Shown piece after piece: positions 8,359-17,077 of a stretch of DNA of 64,000 nt (position 1 is its first letter; each line of letters opens with the position of its first letter). The notes beneath the pieces were generated by a model. That model did not search any database and had not been told where the DNA came from. It worked only from the letters and a program-made list of their open reading frames with translations. The stretch is from CAXXOK01 sp035353615 (GTDB taxonomy: Bacteria > Bacillota > Clostridia > Christensenellales > Aristaeellaceae). The translations under genes and the position numbers were made by a program. The DNA lies in contig DAOPZY010000005.1 of the NCBI GenBank assembly GCA_035353615.1, positions 1-64,000 on the forward strand, given 5' to 3'.

Positions 8359-9891
8359 TCACGGCGCCTGGTAAAACAGCTCGAAATACCACTTCATGTA
8401 CCGCACGCGCCCATAAATTCCCTGAAAGGGCAGCCGATCGGTTTTAAACACGGTTGGATGCACGGAAAGCGGTTGCACCGCGACCGTATCGCTGTCCGTT
8501 ATACGGATATATTCCTGCCGCTCCTCCATTTCGCGGGCAAACTGGGCAGCTTCCCCCGTAACCAGCGATTTAGCGGCGCTTAGCGAAGCCGTGTTCATGA
8601 TCGTGTAGCCAAACCCGCCAAACCCAAGCAGCAGAAGGCTCACCGCCAAGTACCCGGCAAGGTAGCGCTTGCCAAGGTTCTCGGTGGCATCCAATAGCCG
8701 CCCCGCGGTTTCCCGCGTTTCGCGGCGGCGTTCCAGCCAGCGGATCAGTGCGCCTTGCGCATACAGCGCGCTTCCAATGGCAAACAGTAAAAAGTAGAAG
8801 TAGATCGCGTTATAGTACCGCGTGGTTTCATAGCCGTAACCGGTGTAAATACCCGGCGTCAGGGAAGCGGCAAAAACGCCGTACATCATTACCGCAAACC
8901 AGACGGGATGGCGGAACGGTTTACCGCTGTCCCGCAAAGGCTTCCATGCGGCTGGGAGTATGAGCATCAGCATAGCCAAAAGCTGGGGGGTCATAAACTT
9001 GCCCGCCACATCCGCCGAATCCAGCACTGTGGTGGCCAGGGCGTAAACAATGCCCGTCGCTTCGCCGGTACGCTCCTGCCGCAGCGGCACACCCGGGGCG
9101 GTAACGCTGATGGCGAAGGTGGCGCAAAAACAAAGAAAGGCCGTAAGCGCATACCAGCGTCTGTGATCCTTAACGGCAAAGGCCGCCACAGCGATCCATG
9201 CAAGGCCGACAAACGCGCCAAGCGCTGGACCATAAAAGCTGCCGCCGAGCATAAGGCCGCTCAGCGCCAGCAGCGTGGCCCGCAACAGATTCCGCCTTAG
9301 GCTCTGGGCGCCATCGCAGTGCACAAGCAAGCCAAGCGCCAGCATATACTGGCAGGCGGCTACGGTATATTGCCCTCCGTTGTGCCAATATACGCTGTCC
9401 CCTATGCTGGGCATAAACTGAAGCATCAGCACCATCACCGATGGGTAGATAATCCAGAACGCGGCGTGCGAAGCGTGTAAGTAGTGCAGCAGAACGCTTT
9501 TTAGCAGATAACCCACGGAAAGGCACAGCAACGCAAGCACAAGCCAGTTGCTGATAAAATACAGGCGGATGTTGAAAATGAGCGGATTCACCGCAAATAA
9601 AAACGTTGATACAAAATTGCCTTGCCATGTTTGATAGGTTTCCACCGTTTTTTGCACAATGGCGGCCAGCACCGCCGTAAGCGAATGCGTGTTGACCCAC
9701 GCGGTCGCGGCGGGCAGGGTAAAGCCGAAATCGTCATCCGCCGGGTAGTTATACAGGGCAATCAGGATCAGCGGCACCAGCGACGCAAAAAACACGGCCG
9801 CGCATACGCGGGCCAATTGCTTTTCCGTGATCGGGCGGTGCAAAAAAACGTTTGCCCCCTTTTGGTTGAGCCTGTTCAGGCGTTCCATCAT
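8359..9891 (-). CDS. Polytopic membrane protein, DUF6056-like (GT-C type)
   Basis: A 510-aa protein with about twelve hydrophobic segments. Just after the first membrane helix it has the acidic motif PADDDFGF, the hallmark position of the catalytic aspartates in GT-C glycosyltransferases. The later motif SVYWHNGGQYT resembles DUF6056 proteins. Such proteins probably transfer sugars from a polyprenyl-phosphate donor outside the membrane (inference). The start is supported by GGGGA 6-9 bases before two successive ATG codons, and a promoter lies at 9923-9952. It is transcribed divergently from the similar gene at 10059. Confidence 0.65.
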   Translation of the reverse strand: MMERLNRLNQKGANVFLHRPITEKQLARVCAAVFFASLVPLILIALYNYPADDDFGFTLPAATAWVNTHSLTAVLAAIVQKTVETYQTWQGNFVSTFLFAVNPLIFNIRLYFISNWLVLALLCLSVGYLLKSVLLHYLHASHAAFWIIYPSVMVLMLQFMPSIGDSVYWHNGGQYTVAACQYMLALGLLVHCDGAQSLRRNLLRATLLALSGLMLGGSFYGPALGAFVGLAWIAVAAFAVKDHRRWYALTAFLCFCATFAISVTAPGVPLRQERTGEATGIVYALATTVLDSADVAGKFMTPQLLAMLMLILPAAWKPLRDSGKPFRHPVWFAVMMYGVFAASLTPGIYTGYGYETTRYYNAIYFYFLLFAIGSALYAQGALIRWLERRRETRETAGRLLDATENLGKRYLAGYLAVSLLLLGFGGFGYTIMNTASLSAAKSLVTGEAAQFAREMEERQEYIRITDSDTVAVQPLSVHPTVFKTDRLPFQGIYGRVRYMKWYFELFYQAP

Positions 9892-9922
9892 GATGCTTCC
9901 CCTTTAATCGCTTGATAGTATT

Positions 9923-9952
9923 ATTATAAGGCACATTCGCCAACCTTTGCAA
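9923..9952 (-). promoter_or_regulatory. Promoter of the DUF6056-like gene
   Basis: Minus-strand TTGCAA (9947-9952), 18-base spacer, TATAAT (9923-9928). Confidence 0.5.
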
Positions 9953-9995
9953 TACGGCCGCCGCGCCCCTGACGTGAGCGCAGCGCTTGTGCCGC

Positions 9996-10024
9996 TTGAC
10001 AATCGCAGGAAGGCTCAGTATACT
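9996..10024 (+). promoter_or_regulatory. Promoter of the 10059 membrane-protein gene
   Basis: TTGACA (9996-10001), 17-base spacer, TATACT (10019-10024); near-consensus. It lies back to back with the minus-strand promoter at 9923-9952. Confidence 0.7.
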
Positions 10025-10058
10025 GAAAAAAGTTTGACATTGGTTTCAGAGGTAGCAC

Positions 10059-11798
10059 ATGCTGGAAAAGCGCGAACGCAGGCGGATTTTATACCTATCG
10101 GCAGTCACGGCAATCGGTCTGTATGCCGTTTTGTATGTTTTTACTCATTTCCACTACGATTTGAACGACGATGTGATCCTGATGCGCTCCTTCGCGGGCA
10201 ACGTGGGCGGCGTGCGGGAAACCTTCAACCTGTACACCCATACGCTGATGGCTTGGCTCCTGCACGGTCTGAGCATGCTATGGCCGAGCGTTGCGTGGTT
10301 TTCTGCGCTTCAGGTTTGCCTGCTGGCAAGCGCAACGGTCGCTGTGCTCGCCAGCGTAACGCGTCAGGTACGGCAGGCAGGCCGTTCGCTATGGCTTGGC
10401 TGGTTAGCGGCGGTCGCGTTGGTTTGCTGTTTTCTTTTGCCTTACCTGACCAGCATCACCTATACCACCACCGCCGCGGTTTTGGGCACGGCGGCGGTGT
10501 GCATGGCGTTGTCTGTTGATCCGTATGCCAAAACGGTGACGGTTGTTCGTAGCGTATTCCTATCTTTTTTATGGCTGATGTTCGCCTACATGCTCAGGCA
10601 AGTTGCCGCGTGGCCGCTGATGGGCTTTTGGTTGGGTGCGCTCGCTTGCGTTTATGTTCTGCCCGCGCGGGATCAGCGCCCGCCTTTGCGGCCCTTGCTG
10701 ATCGCGCTTTTCATATGTGGTTTGACTTTGGGGCTACTGGTCTTGATTCGTATACTGGATATTCATTTTTCGGGTCAGGCGGCTTACTTACAGTGGCAGC
10801 AGGCGCGTATCTCCGCCATTGATTACGGCGGCATTTCAAACGCGCCGGCGGAAGCGCTGGCTTCGGTCGGGTGGACGGAAAGCGAGCGTCAGTTAGCCCT
10901 GCAATGGTACTTTTTAGATGGGAATATGACGACGCAAGCCTTTGAAATCCTTGCGCAATATGCCCAAACGCTCAGCCTGCGCGACGCGGTTCGAGCGATA
11001 CTCCGGCTTTTGACGCACAGCGGTTTAACGCTGAGCCTTTTGGGGTTGCTGCTGTTTGGCGTTGCAGTCGCATGCGTCAGGGGAATGCTCCATCACGTCC
11101 GCAATGGCTGGCAATACCTGATGCCCGTCGGCTGTGCGGCGGCAACCGGCGGCGCGCTGCTGTACCTGGCCGCGCAAGGCCGTTTGCCGATGCGCGCGGC
11201 GGTCACGGTGCTGTTGCCTGCCTGTGCGGTTGTCACATGGCTGGCATTGCGCAAAGGCAAACCCGCCCTTCCCGAAGGAAACGCACGCCGCTGGGGCAAC
11301 CGTATCCTTGCCGTGCTCGCGGCCGGGCTTCTCTGTTACGGAGTGGCAACCGCTTGGGTCAACGTTTATAACCCGATCTTTTCCCGTGGCATTTCGGCGC
11401 AAACACGCTTTGACCGGTTGGAGAGCTACGTGCGCGCACACACTGACCTGCTTTTTGTGGCGGACAATGCTTTTGGGTATGATTCCCGCCTGTTTCCCGA
11501 CATGAGCCAGGCCGCGACGGAAAACGTCCTGTATCACTGGGGAAGCTGGAACAATCACTCGCAAGGGTATCAAACGTTGCTGGAGAAGTACGGATTTGCA
11601 ACCGACTCGATCGCCCCGGAGGACTGGTTAACCGGCCATGTGCGTCTGGTGGAGCCAACCGGTCAGCAACCGGAAGCGCTTCTCCTTTACCTTCAGGAAC
11701 GGTTGGGCGCACCCGTTGAGGCGGTTCCCGAAGCGCAAGGGGAAGGTTTTGACGTGCTCCTGTTGCGTTATGCAACATCAAACGCTCTGGGCAGTTGA
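10059..11798 (+). CDS. Polytopic membrane protein, GT-C-like, unassigned family
   Basis: A 579-aa protein with about ten to twelve membrane segments over the first 420 residues and a soluble C-terminal domain of about 150 residues, which begins near YNPIFSRGISAQTRFD. The motif YDLNDDVILMRSF after the first helix is the typical acidic GT-C position and parallels PADDDFGF in the divergent neighbour. The start at 10059 has GAGGT 6 bases upstream and a near-consensus promoter. The specific family was not recognised. Context (three more large membrane proteins of GT-C type) suggests a role in cell-surface glycan assembly. Confidence 0.6.
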   Translation: MLEKRERRRILYLSAVTAIGLYAVLYVFTHFHYDLNDDVILMRSFAGNVGGVRETFNLYTHTLMAWLLHGLSMLWPSVAWFSALQVCLLASATVAVLASVTRQVRQAGRSLWLGWLAAVALVCCFLLPYLTSITYTTTAAVLGTAAVCMALSVDPYAKTVTVVRSVFLSFLWLMFAYMLRQVAAWPLMGFWLGALACVYVLPARDQRPPLRPLLIALFICGLTLGLLVLIRILDIHFSGQAAYLQWQQARISAIDYGGISNAPAEALASVGWTESERQLALQWYFLDGNMTTQAFEILAQYAQTLSLRDAVRAILRLLTHSGLTLSLLGLLLFGVAVACVRGMLHHVRNGWQYLMPVGCAAATGGALLYLAAQGRLPMRAAVTVLLPACAVVTWLALRKGKPALPEGNARRWGNRILAVLAAGLLCYGVATAWVNVYNPIFSRGISAQTRFDRLESYVRAHTDLLFVADNAFGYDSRLFPDMSQAATENVLYHWGSWNNHSQGYQTLLEKYGFATDSIAPEDWLTGHVRLVEPTGQQPEALLLYLQERLGAPVEAVPEAQGEGFDVLLLRYATSNALGS

Positions 11799-11910
11799 CG
11801 CAAGCCCGCGCCGCATGGCGCTTTGCGCGGCGGATTGTGCTCTGCGCAGGTTCCGGGAGCGCATGGAACCGCCGGCATCCGGTTAATTTTTGGTTTCGGA
11901 GATGATGGCA

Positions 11911-13134
11911 ATGGAGAACGCACGCACCCGGCAAACCCAAAGGTTATTCTATCTGGTATTTTTCGCAAGCCTGATTTTTTCTGCCGGTTACCTTGCCTTG
12001 CGCCGCGGAGCAGGGCTGATGGATTTTTTCTATCAGCAGGGCACCAATCTGCTGGGTGATTTCACTAACAACCTTCACTACCCCACCCACGAAGGTGGGC
12101 CGTACTTTGATAGCATCTGGGCTACGTTTCCCCCATTTGCCTATACCATTTTTTACCTGGTTAACGTTTGCTTTACCCGCGCGATCCCAAACGCGGAAAC
12201 CGTCGCTTACCTGCTGCTGACCGGGATCACCGCGATGATGATGCTCTATGCCATGCAACGCATTTTTGAGCGTTACGGGCATTCGTCGCGGCCCTACCGC
12301 TCGGCGCTCGCCTTCGGCTTGTGCGTCCTGCTTTCCGGCGTGAGCCTCTACACGCTGGAAAGGGGCAATTCCGCCTACCATTCCATGGTGATCCTGCTGT
12401 TCTTTCTATTTTTGCGGGATGACGAATCCGCCTGGAAACGAGAAGCGGCGCTGATTTTGCTTGCCGTCGCCGCCGGCGTTAAAATTTACCCTTGCGTTTT
12501 CGGCGTTTTGTACCTGCTGGAAAAACGCTACCGGGAAGCGCTGCGCCTTGTGATTTACGGCGTGCTCCTTTTCTTTGTGCCCTTCCTGTGGTTTGGCGGG
12601 TTAGATGGCCTCAACCAGTTCCTGTACAATCAGGAGCAGATTCATCTTTTGCAGCGGAACGATTTTTTAACCAGCATTCCCAGCGTCGCGCGTTTTTTAG
12701 CGGCGGAGCTTGGCTGGAACGTGGAAACGGCCAGCGCCGTAGGCCAGTGGATTGGCATCGCGTTTGGAGCCGTCGCGCTGGTTTGCGCGTGCCTGACCCG
12801 TTCGCTTTGGCGGCGTTGCGCGCTGCTGGTGGGCATTGTCACGCTGGTACCGGGCTGGAGCGCCGAATATATGGCGCTGTACTTTGCATTGCCCTGCGCC
12901 CTGTTCTTCTGCGGCGGGGATGATCGGCCCGCCCCGCTGCGTTACGCCTATTCCGCGCTGTTTGCGGGGGTCTTTATCCTGTTGCCGTTCGGCACAGACT
13001 TTGCATTGCATGCGCCGGTATCGTGGAACATGCTGGTGTGCTTTTCAAGCATCTATGCGCTGGTGCTTTTGACCGTAGCGGACGTGCTGCACAGCCGCTT
13101 TTCCAAACGCCGCGCGGCTGCTGCAGCCGGCTGA
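11911..13134 (+). CDS. GT87 / DUF2029-type membrane glycosyltransferase
   Basis: A 407-aa protein with about ten membrane segments. ERGNSAYH at about 156-163 and KIYPCVFG at about 191-198 match the RGN and K-x-YP motifs of GT87 mannosyl- or arabinosyl-transferase-like proteins. These use polyprenyl-phosphate sugars and act on the outer face of the membrane. The start at 11911 (MENARTRQ) is preferred because CGGAGA lies 8-9 bases upstream; earlier in-frame codons at 11890-11905 sit on or before that site. It follows the 10059 gene by 112 bases and could share its transcript. Confidence 0.7.
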   Translation: MENARTRQTQRLFYLVFFASLIFSAGYLALRRGAGLMDFFYQQGTNLLGDFTNNLHYPTHEGGPYFDSIWATFPPFAYTIFYLVNVCFTRAIPNAETVAYLLLTGITAMMMLYAMQRIFERYGHSSRPYRSALAFGLCVLLSGVSLYTLERGNSAYHSMVILLFFLFLRDDESAWKREAALILLAVAAGVKIYPCVFGVLYLLEKRYREALRLVIYGVLLFFVPFLWFGGLDGLNQFLYNQEQIHLLQRNDFLTSIPSVARFLAAELGWNVETASAVGQWIGIAFGAVALVCACLTRSLWRRCALLVGIVTLVPGWSAEYMALYFALPCALFFCGGDDRPAPLRYAYSALFAGVFILLPFGTDFALHAPVSWNMLVCFSSIYALVLLTVADVLHSRFSKRRAAAAAG

Positions 13135-13454
13135 TTGTGGCAATGGCGCTGGTCGAAAGCAATTTTTGTCTCATTCTGGGGCGTACGCCAAGTTTGACAG
13201 GCCCTGTCGATGTTGCGAGTACCGGTCGCTGTGCAGTTTGGTAATTTTTCTTGGCATGCCGCGTCAGCGCAAGGCAGCCGCGCTTTGGGCGCAATGTTCT
13301 GCAAACCCGGCATGATATCCCGGCAAACTCAATTCGCATTCCCAAAGGCGCGATTCCCGCAAAGGCAAAAGCCGCCGCCCAACTGTGACAACTGGCACGG
13401 CGGGCGGCGGCTTGCATGATTGGGTCTGCATTGGGTATGAATCGCGTTTTTGGT
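13135..13454. other. Convergent gap between GT87 and DUF6020 genes
   Basis: It contains one very strong hairpin (13369-13413) that serves as terminator for the minus-strand DUF6020 gene. No gene or further structure was recognised. Confidence 0.5.
13364..13413 (-). terminator. Terminator of the DUF6020 gene
   Basis: Minus-strand GCCGCCGCCC and GGGCGGCGGC arms (10 base pairs) followed by TTTTGCCTTT. Confidence 0.75.
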
Positions 13455-15386
13455 TTATTCTACGTTGGCCTGTCCGGCAACTGCCATCGAATCCTGTTTG
13501 GTTTCCGCCGGCAGCGGATGGGTCACAAAAGCCAGTATTGGCGGCGTCATGGCGATGATCGGCAAAAAATACCGGAGGTAGCTGTCCACCGGGGAAAGAA
13601 TGCAAACCGCGAAGCTGAACAGCGCGGGTAGCAGCACCGTGAGGGCGCGCCAGCGGCGTTGGTGGGCAAGCGATAGGCCAACGCCAATCAACAGCCAGGT
13701 ATAGAACGGAAAAACATACAGGCAGGAAAGCATGGGCAGCGTCCACCAGCGGTTGGCAAAGCCTGTCATCGCGTTGCGAAGCGGGGTGAGCGCGTCCGGC
13801 TGCTCCGTGTGCAGTTCCCCTTCGTTTGGCTCCCAGTAATTGATAAACACAAAGCGCTGGCCCGCCTGCTGGTTGTAGGTGATGCCGTCAAACTTGGGCG
13901 TGAAGGCGTAGTAGCTGCAATTGTTGGCCATAAATGCCTGCAGATAGCTTACCGGATACTTACGGAGCATGGAAAGCCATGTGGCGCGGTACTGTTTCAG
14001 CGCGGCTTGCTCCGTCGTCTCACCCTGCCCAAACTGCCGAAACGTATCCTTCACGGGGTCGGAAATCCAAGGCTCGTAGACCTTGCCGATCTTTTCCAAA
14101 TCCAGCACCTGATCGATGGACGCTTTCTCCTCGGCGGTCAGCTCCTGCCCATGGTCGCGCACAACGCGCGCCGTTTGCTGAAAACAGATGGAGTAAATCG
14201 CGGAGCCGGTGTTGTCCACAAACCCCAGCGCGGGCGTGATGATTTGCAAAAAAACAATCGCGGCGGCAAGCCCCGCCCCAAGGGAGGCCGTAGCCTTCAG
14301 GCGGTTTTGACCCAGCGATAAAAACACGATCACGCCAATTGCGGACGGAAGCACCACATACAGGCCGTTGTTGCGCCACAGGCACGTCAGCATTGCCGTG
14401 GCGCCGTAAGCGACCCAGTCCCGGACCGCAATCCTTGCGTGCGCGCCTTCCCGTGCCAGCGTAAGCGTTTGCAGAAATAACAGCATCAGCGTCGCCGTAT
14501 AGAAGGTGTCCTTGCCGATCATCATGGCGTAGCAGCCCCAGATCGGCACAACGCCGTAAAACAGGAGTGCCCCGACCTGCCACCCCCGGCGAACCCCCAA
14601 CCGCCGCAGGTAACGCATGCACACCCCCAAGGCATAGGCCATCAGCACACTTTGCAACACCATGTAAATCAGTGTGCCATAGTTGTCGCTGCCCAGCGCC
14701 CGGCCCAGCCACACGCAACTGCCAAAAAAGAGCGTTGTAAATGGACAGTGCCATGTGGTCAGTGGCTCCAAGCCAAAAAACTGCCGGACAATCACGCACA
14801 TGTCATAGATGACGGTTCCCGGGTAAAAAGCAACCAGATAAGGCAGCCAGCAAAGCAGAAAAAAAGCTGCGCTCACCAGCGCCGTATGCTCGCGGTAAGC
14901 CTTCCGGAGGCGCGGAAACCATCGCAGATGCGCCGTAAGCGCGCGGGGAAGCCGGTTTTGCTCGGCCGTAATTTTCAGCCAGTTTGAAACCAGCGTTAAC
15001 CCGGCGACCATTGTAAACGCCTGCCCCAGACACTTGAACGCCGCTTCCGGCCAGGAAAGCGAAACGCCGATAAACGCCCACGAGTCATACGCGAATAGCG
15101 ACGTGCCGAAAAAATTGAGCGCGCCGAAAAGCAACCCGAAGGCAGTCTCCCCCACCCTGGGTTTCAGTCGCAAAACGCCGAAAACGTAGTAAAACAGCGC
15201 CCACAGCGCCAAAGCGAACACACTCCACAGATAATCCACCGTGGAGGCCGGCACCGCGCTTTTACCGATGTACAGGGTAGGGTTAATCACAAAAGCCTTG
15301 GAACAGAAGATGGCGATGAAAAAGCATCCGATTGCGAAAATTGCTTTGCGGGATTTGGGGATGAGCGTCCATTCCGTTTTTCTCAT
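13455..15386 (-). CDS. DUF6020 family polytopic membrane protein
   Basis: A 643-aa protein with about thirteen membrane segments. The motifs YPGTVIYD (about 189-196) and WHCPFTTLFFG (about 212-222) fit DUF6020, a GT-C-like family common in gut Firmicutes and found in surface polysaccharide or teichoic-acid contexts. Its biochemical role is not established. The ATG at 15386 has GGGAGGAAA upstream, and the gene has its own promoter (15434-15463) and terminator (13364-13413), so it is probably monocistronic. Confidence 0.75.
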   Translation of the reverse strand: MRKTEWTLIPKSRKAIFAIGCFFIAIFCSKAFVINPTLYIGKSAVPASTVDYLWSVFALALWALFYYVFGVLRLKPRVGETAFGLLFGALNFFGTSLFAYDSWAFIGVSLSWPEAAFKCLGQAFTMVAGLTLVSNWLKITAEQNRLPRALTAHLRWFPRLRKAYREHTALVSAAFFLLCWLPYLVAFYPGTVIYDMCVIVRQFFGLEPLTTWHCPFTTLFFGSCVWLGRALGSDNYGTLIYMVLQSVLMAYALGVCMRYLRRLGVRRGWQVGALLFYGVVPIWGCYAMMIGKDTFYTATLMLLFLQTLTLAREGAHARIAVRDWVAYGATAMLTCLWRNNGLYVVLPSAIGVIVFLSLGQNRLKATASLGAGLAAAIVFLQIITPALGFVDNTGSAIYSICFQQTARVVRDHGQELTAEEKASIDQVLDLEKIGKVYEPWISDPVKDTFRQFGQGETTEQAALKQYRATWLSMLRKYPVSYLQAFMANNCSYYAFTPKFDGITYNQQAGQRFVFINYWEPNEGELHTEQPDALTPLRNAMTGFANRWWTLPMLSCLYVFPFYTWLLIGVGLSLAHQRRWRALTVLLPALFSFAVCILSPVDSYLRYFLPIIAMTPPILAFVTHPLPAETKQDSMAVAGQANVE

Positions 15387-15433
15387 GGATCGTGTTTCCT
15401 CCCGGATGGCGGATTGCAGTTATAGCTTGAATC

Positions 15434-15463
15434 AGGATAGCACAATCCGACTTTTATTGTCAA
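15434..15463 (-). promoter_or_regulatory. Promoter of the DUF6020 gene
   Basis: Minus-strand TTGACA (15458-15463), 18-base spacer, TATCCT (15434-15439). Confidence 0.6.
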
Positions 15464-15510
15464 CGCGGCAGGGGTTTGCGCGCGCGGTGAAGCTTGCCAG
15501 TCTGTCCGGG

Positions 15511-16638
15511 TTACGCGTCGTGCGGGATCCCGACCATCTGCTCCGAATATACGGCGTAGCAGTTTTTATTGCAGCTTTTCGCCTGATAAAGCGCGATGTC
15601 GGCGCGCTGCACCATATCTTCAACAGTCGCGTACTGGTGGGCGCCATAACACACGCCGATGCTTAAGGTCATATGGTCTTTTCCGTCCGGGTTCATTTTG
15701 CCAACCGCGTCGATCATATGCTGCGCCTTTTGCATCGCCATTTCTTTTGTTTGGATATCTTTCAGCAGAATGATAAATTCATCCCCGCCAAATCGGCTGA
15801 CAATATCATCCTTACGGCACAGCGAGGAAAGCGTGGCCCCGATCGCCTTGAGCATCTGATCCCCCTGCAAATGGCCGAACGTGTCGTTATAGTGTTTGAA
15901 ACTGTCGATGTCAATAAACAGCACGGCGCAGGATTCGTTTTCGCCCATATTCGCCAGATACTCCTGAGCGCTTTCAAGCCCCGCCGATTTGTTGACAATG
16001 CCGGTCAGCGCGTCCATGCGGCTCAGCTTATAATACTTTTCTTTCAGGCTGTCGCTTTGCAGCCTGAATTGTGTCATAAATATAATCACCACCACGGAAA
16101 AAGCCGCAGAAGTGGTCGCCTCAAAAAGCTCATGTGAAAAACACGCCGGGGCTTTGAATTTAAAAACCAGAAAGTAGAAAATTCCAAGGCTGGAAATCGT
16201 CATCATCAGGTGCTGATGCGCCGGCAGAATGAATAAAACCGGCGCGACCAGCAAAAACAGGGGATAATAAACCGATGGCATGTCCGGATGCGGAAAGATG
16301 CTCATCACAATTACATACGCCATTAGAACCGCATAAAGGAGCAGCGTAACCCGTAACGTTTGCTTTGCGCTGTAATGCCCGGACTTGATTTTTCGGTTGG
16401 CGTAGAGCAAAAAGAGAATCAAGATCGGCACAATCAGCCCATACCAGGGTGAAATCAGCCATTTTTGAAAGAAAACAATGGTTACCGCCAAATAAACCCC
16501 ATAGGTCAGGATCACGGCGTAACCGACCATCTTTATAAAATGAAGGTTTCGGGAAGCAATTTCGTTGCTGGAATCAATAAAGTAACCTTTTTGCACGGCA
16601 AGAACGCGATCAATCTTTCTTTGGGTTCGCTTCAGCAT
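15511..16638 (-). CDS. Membrane-bound diguanylate cyclase with I-site
   Basis: A 375-aa protein. Six or so membrane helices occupy about residues 37-195, followed by a GGDEF domain from about 210. The signature RFGGDEFIILL is intact. RKDD lies five residues before it, the RxxD inhibitory site that lets c-di-GMP shut off its own synthesis. It should therefore make c-di-GMP from two GTP under product feedback. The ATG at 16638 follows AAGGAG by 9 bases. It is divergent from a second cyclase gene at 17078. Confidence 0.9.
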   Translation of the reverse strand: MLKRTQRKIDRVLAVQKGYFIDSSNEIASRNLHFIKMVGYAVILTYGVYLAVTIVFFQKWLISPWYGLIVPILILFLLYANRKIKSGHYSAKQTLRVTLLLYAVLMAYVIVMSIFPHPDMPSVYYPLFLLVAPVLFILPAHQHLMMTISSLGIFYFLVFKFKAPACFSHELFEATTSAAFSVVVIIFMTQFRLQSDSLKEKYYKLSRMDALTGIVNKSAGLESAQEYLANMGENESCAVLFIDIDSFKHYNDTFGHLQGDQMLKAIGATLSSLCRKDDIVSRFGGDEFIILLKDIQTKEMAMQKAQHMIDAVGKMNPDGKDHMTLSIGVCYGAHQYATVEDMVQRADIALYQAKSCNKNCYAVYSEQMVGIPHDA

Positions 16639-16769
16639 GCAAATCCGCTCCTTCCCCTGATCCGCCGGATTCCGTACCGCGCGTATGAAGCCCGTTCAGA
16701 AGCGTTTCAGCGGCCTCCGGCCACCGAGCGCGGTTATCAAATAACGCATTGAATGTCAACGCTTATGCA

Positions 16770-16798
16770 ATTATACCGACCGGAGGATAAAACCGCAA
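16770..16798 (-). promoter_or_regulatory. Possible promoter of the I-site cyclase gene
   Basis: Minus-strand TTGCGG (16793-16798), 17-base spacer, TATAAT (16770-16775). The -35 is weak. Confidence 0.45.
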
Positions 16799-16904
16799 GC
16801 ATTGTTTTTTCTTCCGTATTCAAACAGTTTTCAAGCGGAGCATACGGTAACGCCGACCGTGGATTGGTTCTGATATGATAATCTTTTATCAATCAAAATT
16901 TTAC

Positions 16905-16933
16905 TTGTTATGCAATCCTGTTTCTGTTATAGT
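16905..16933 (+). promoter_or_regulatory. Promoter of the second cyclase gene
   Basis: TTGTTA (16905-16910), 17-base spacer, TATAGT (16928-16933) with an extended -10 TGT. The leader is about 140 bases long, and no known c-di-GMP riboswitch core was found in it. Confidence 0.55.
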
Positions 16934-17077
16934 TATACTTATGATATAGAAATGTATCCAATCGCATTTTTGCTGATTCGCGCTTCCGTGATTTCCCGCA
17001 TCGTTGCATTCCCCCAAAGCGACATACCCTGGCGCGCTCCGGCCCCCCCAAAAACAGCCGTCTTAGGCAGACGACCG

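Noticed and set aside
16934..17077. Possible c-di-GMP riboswitch before the second cyclase
   Set aside because: Neither class I nor class II core sequences are present.
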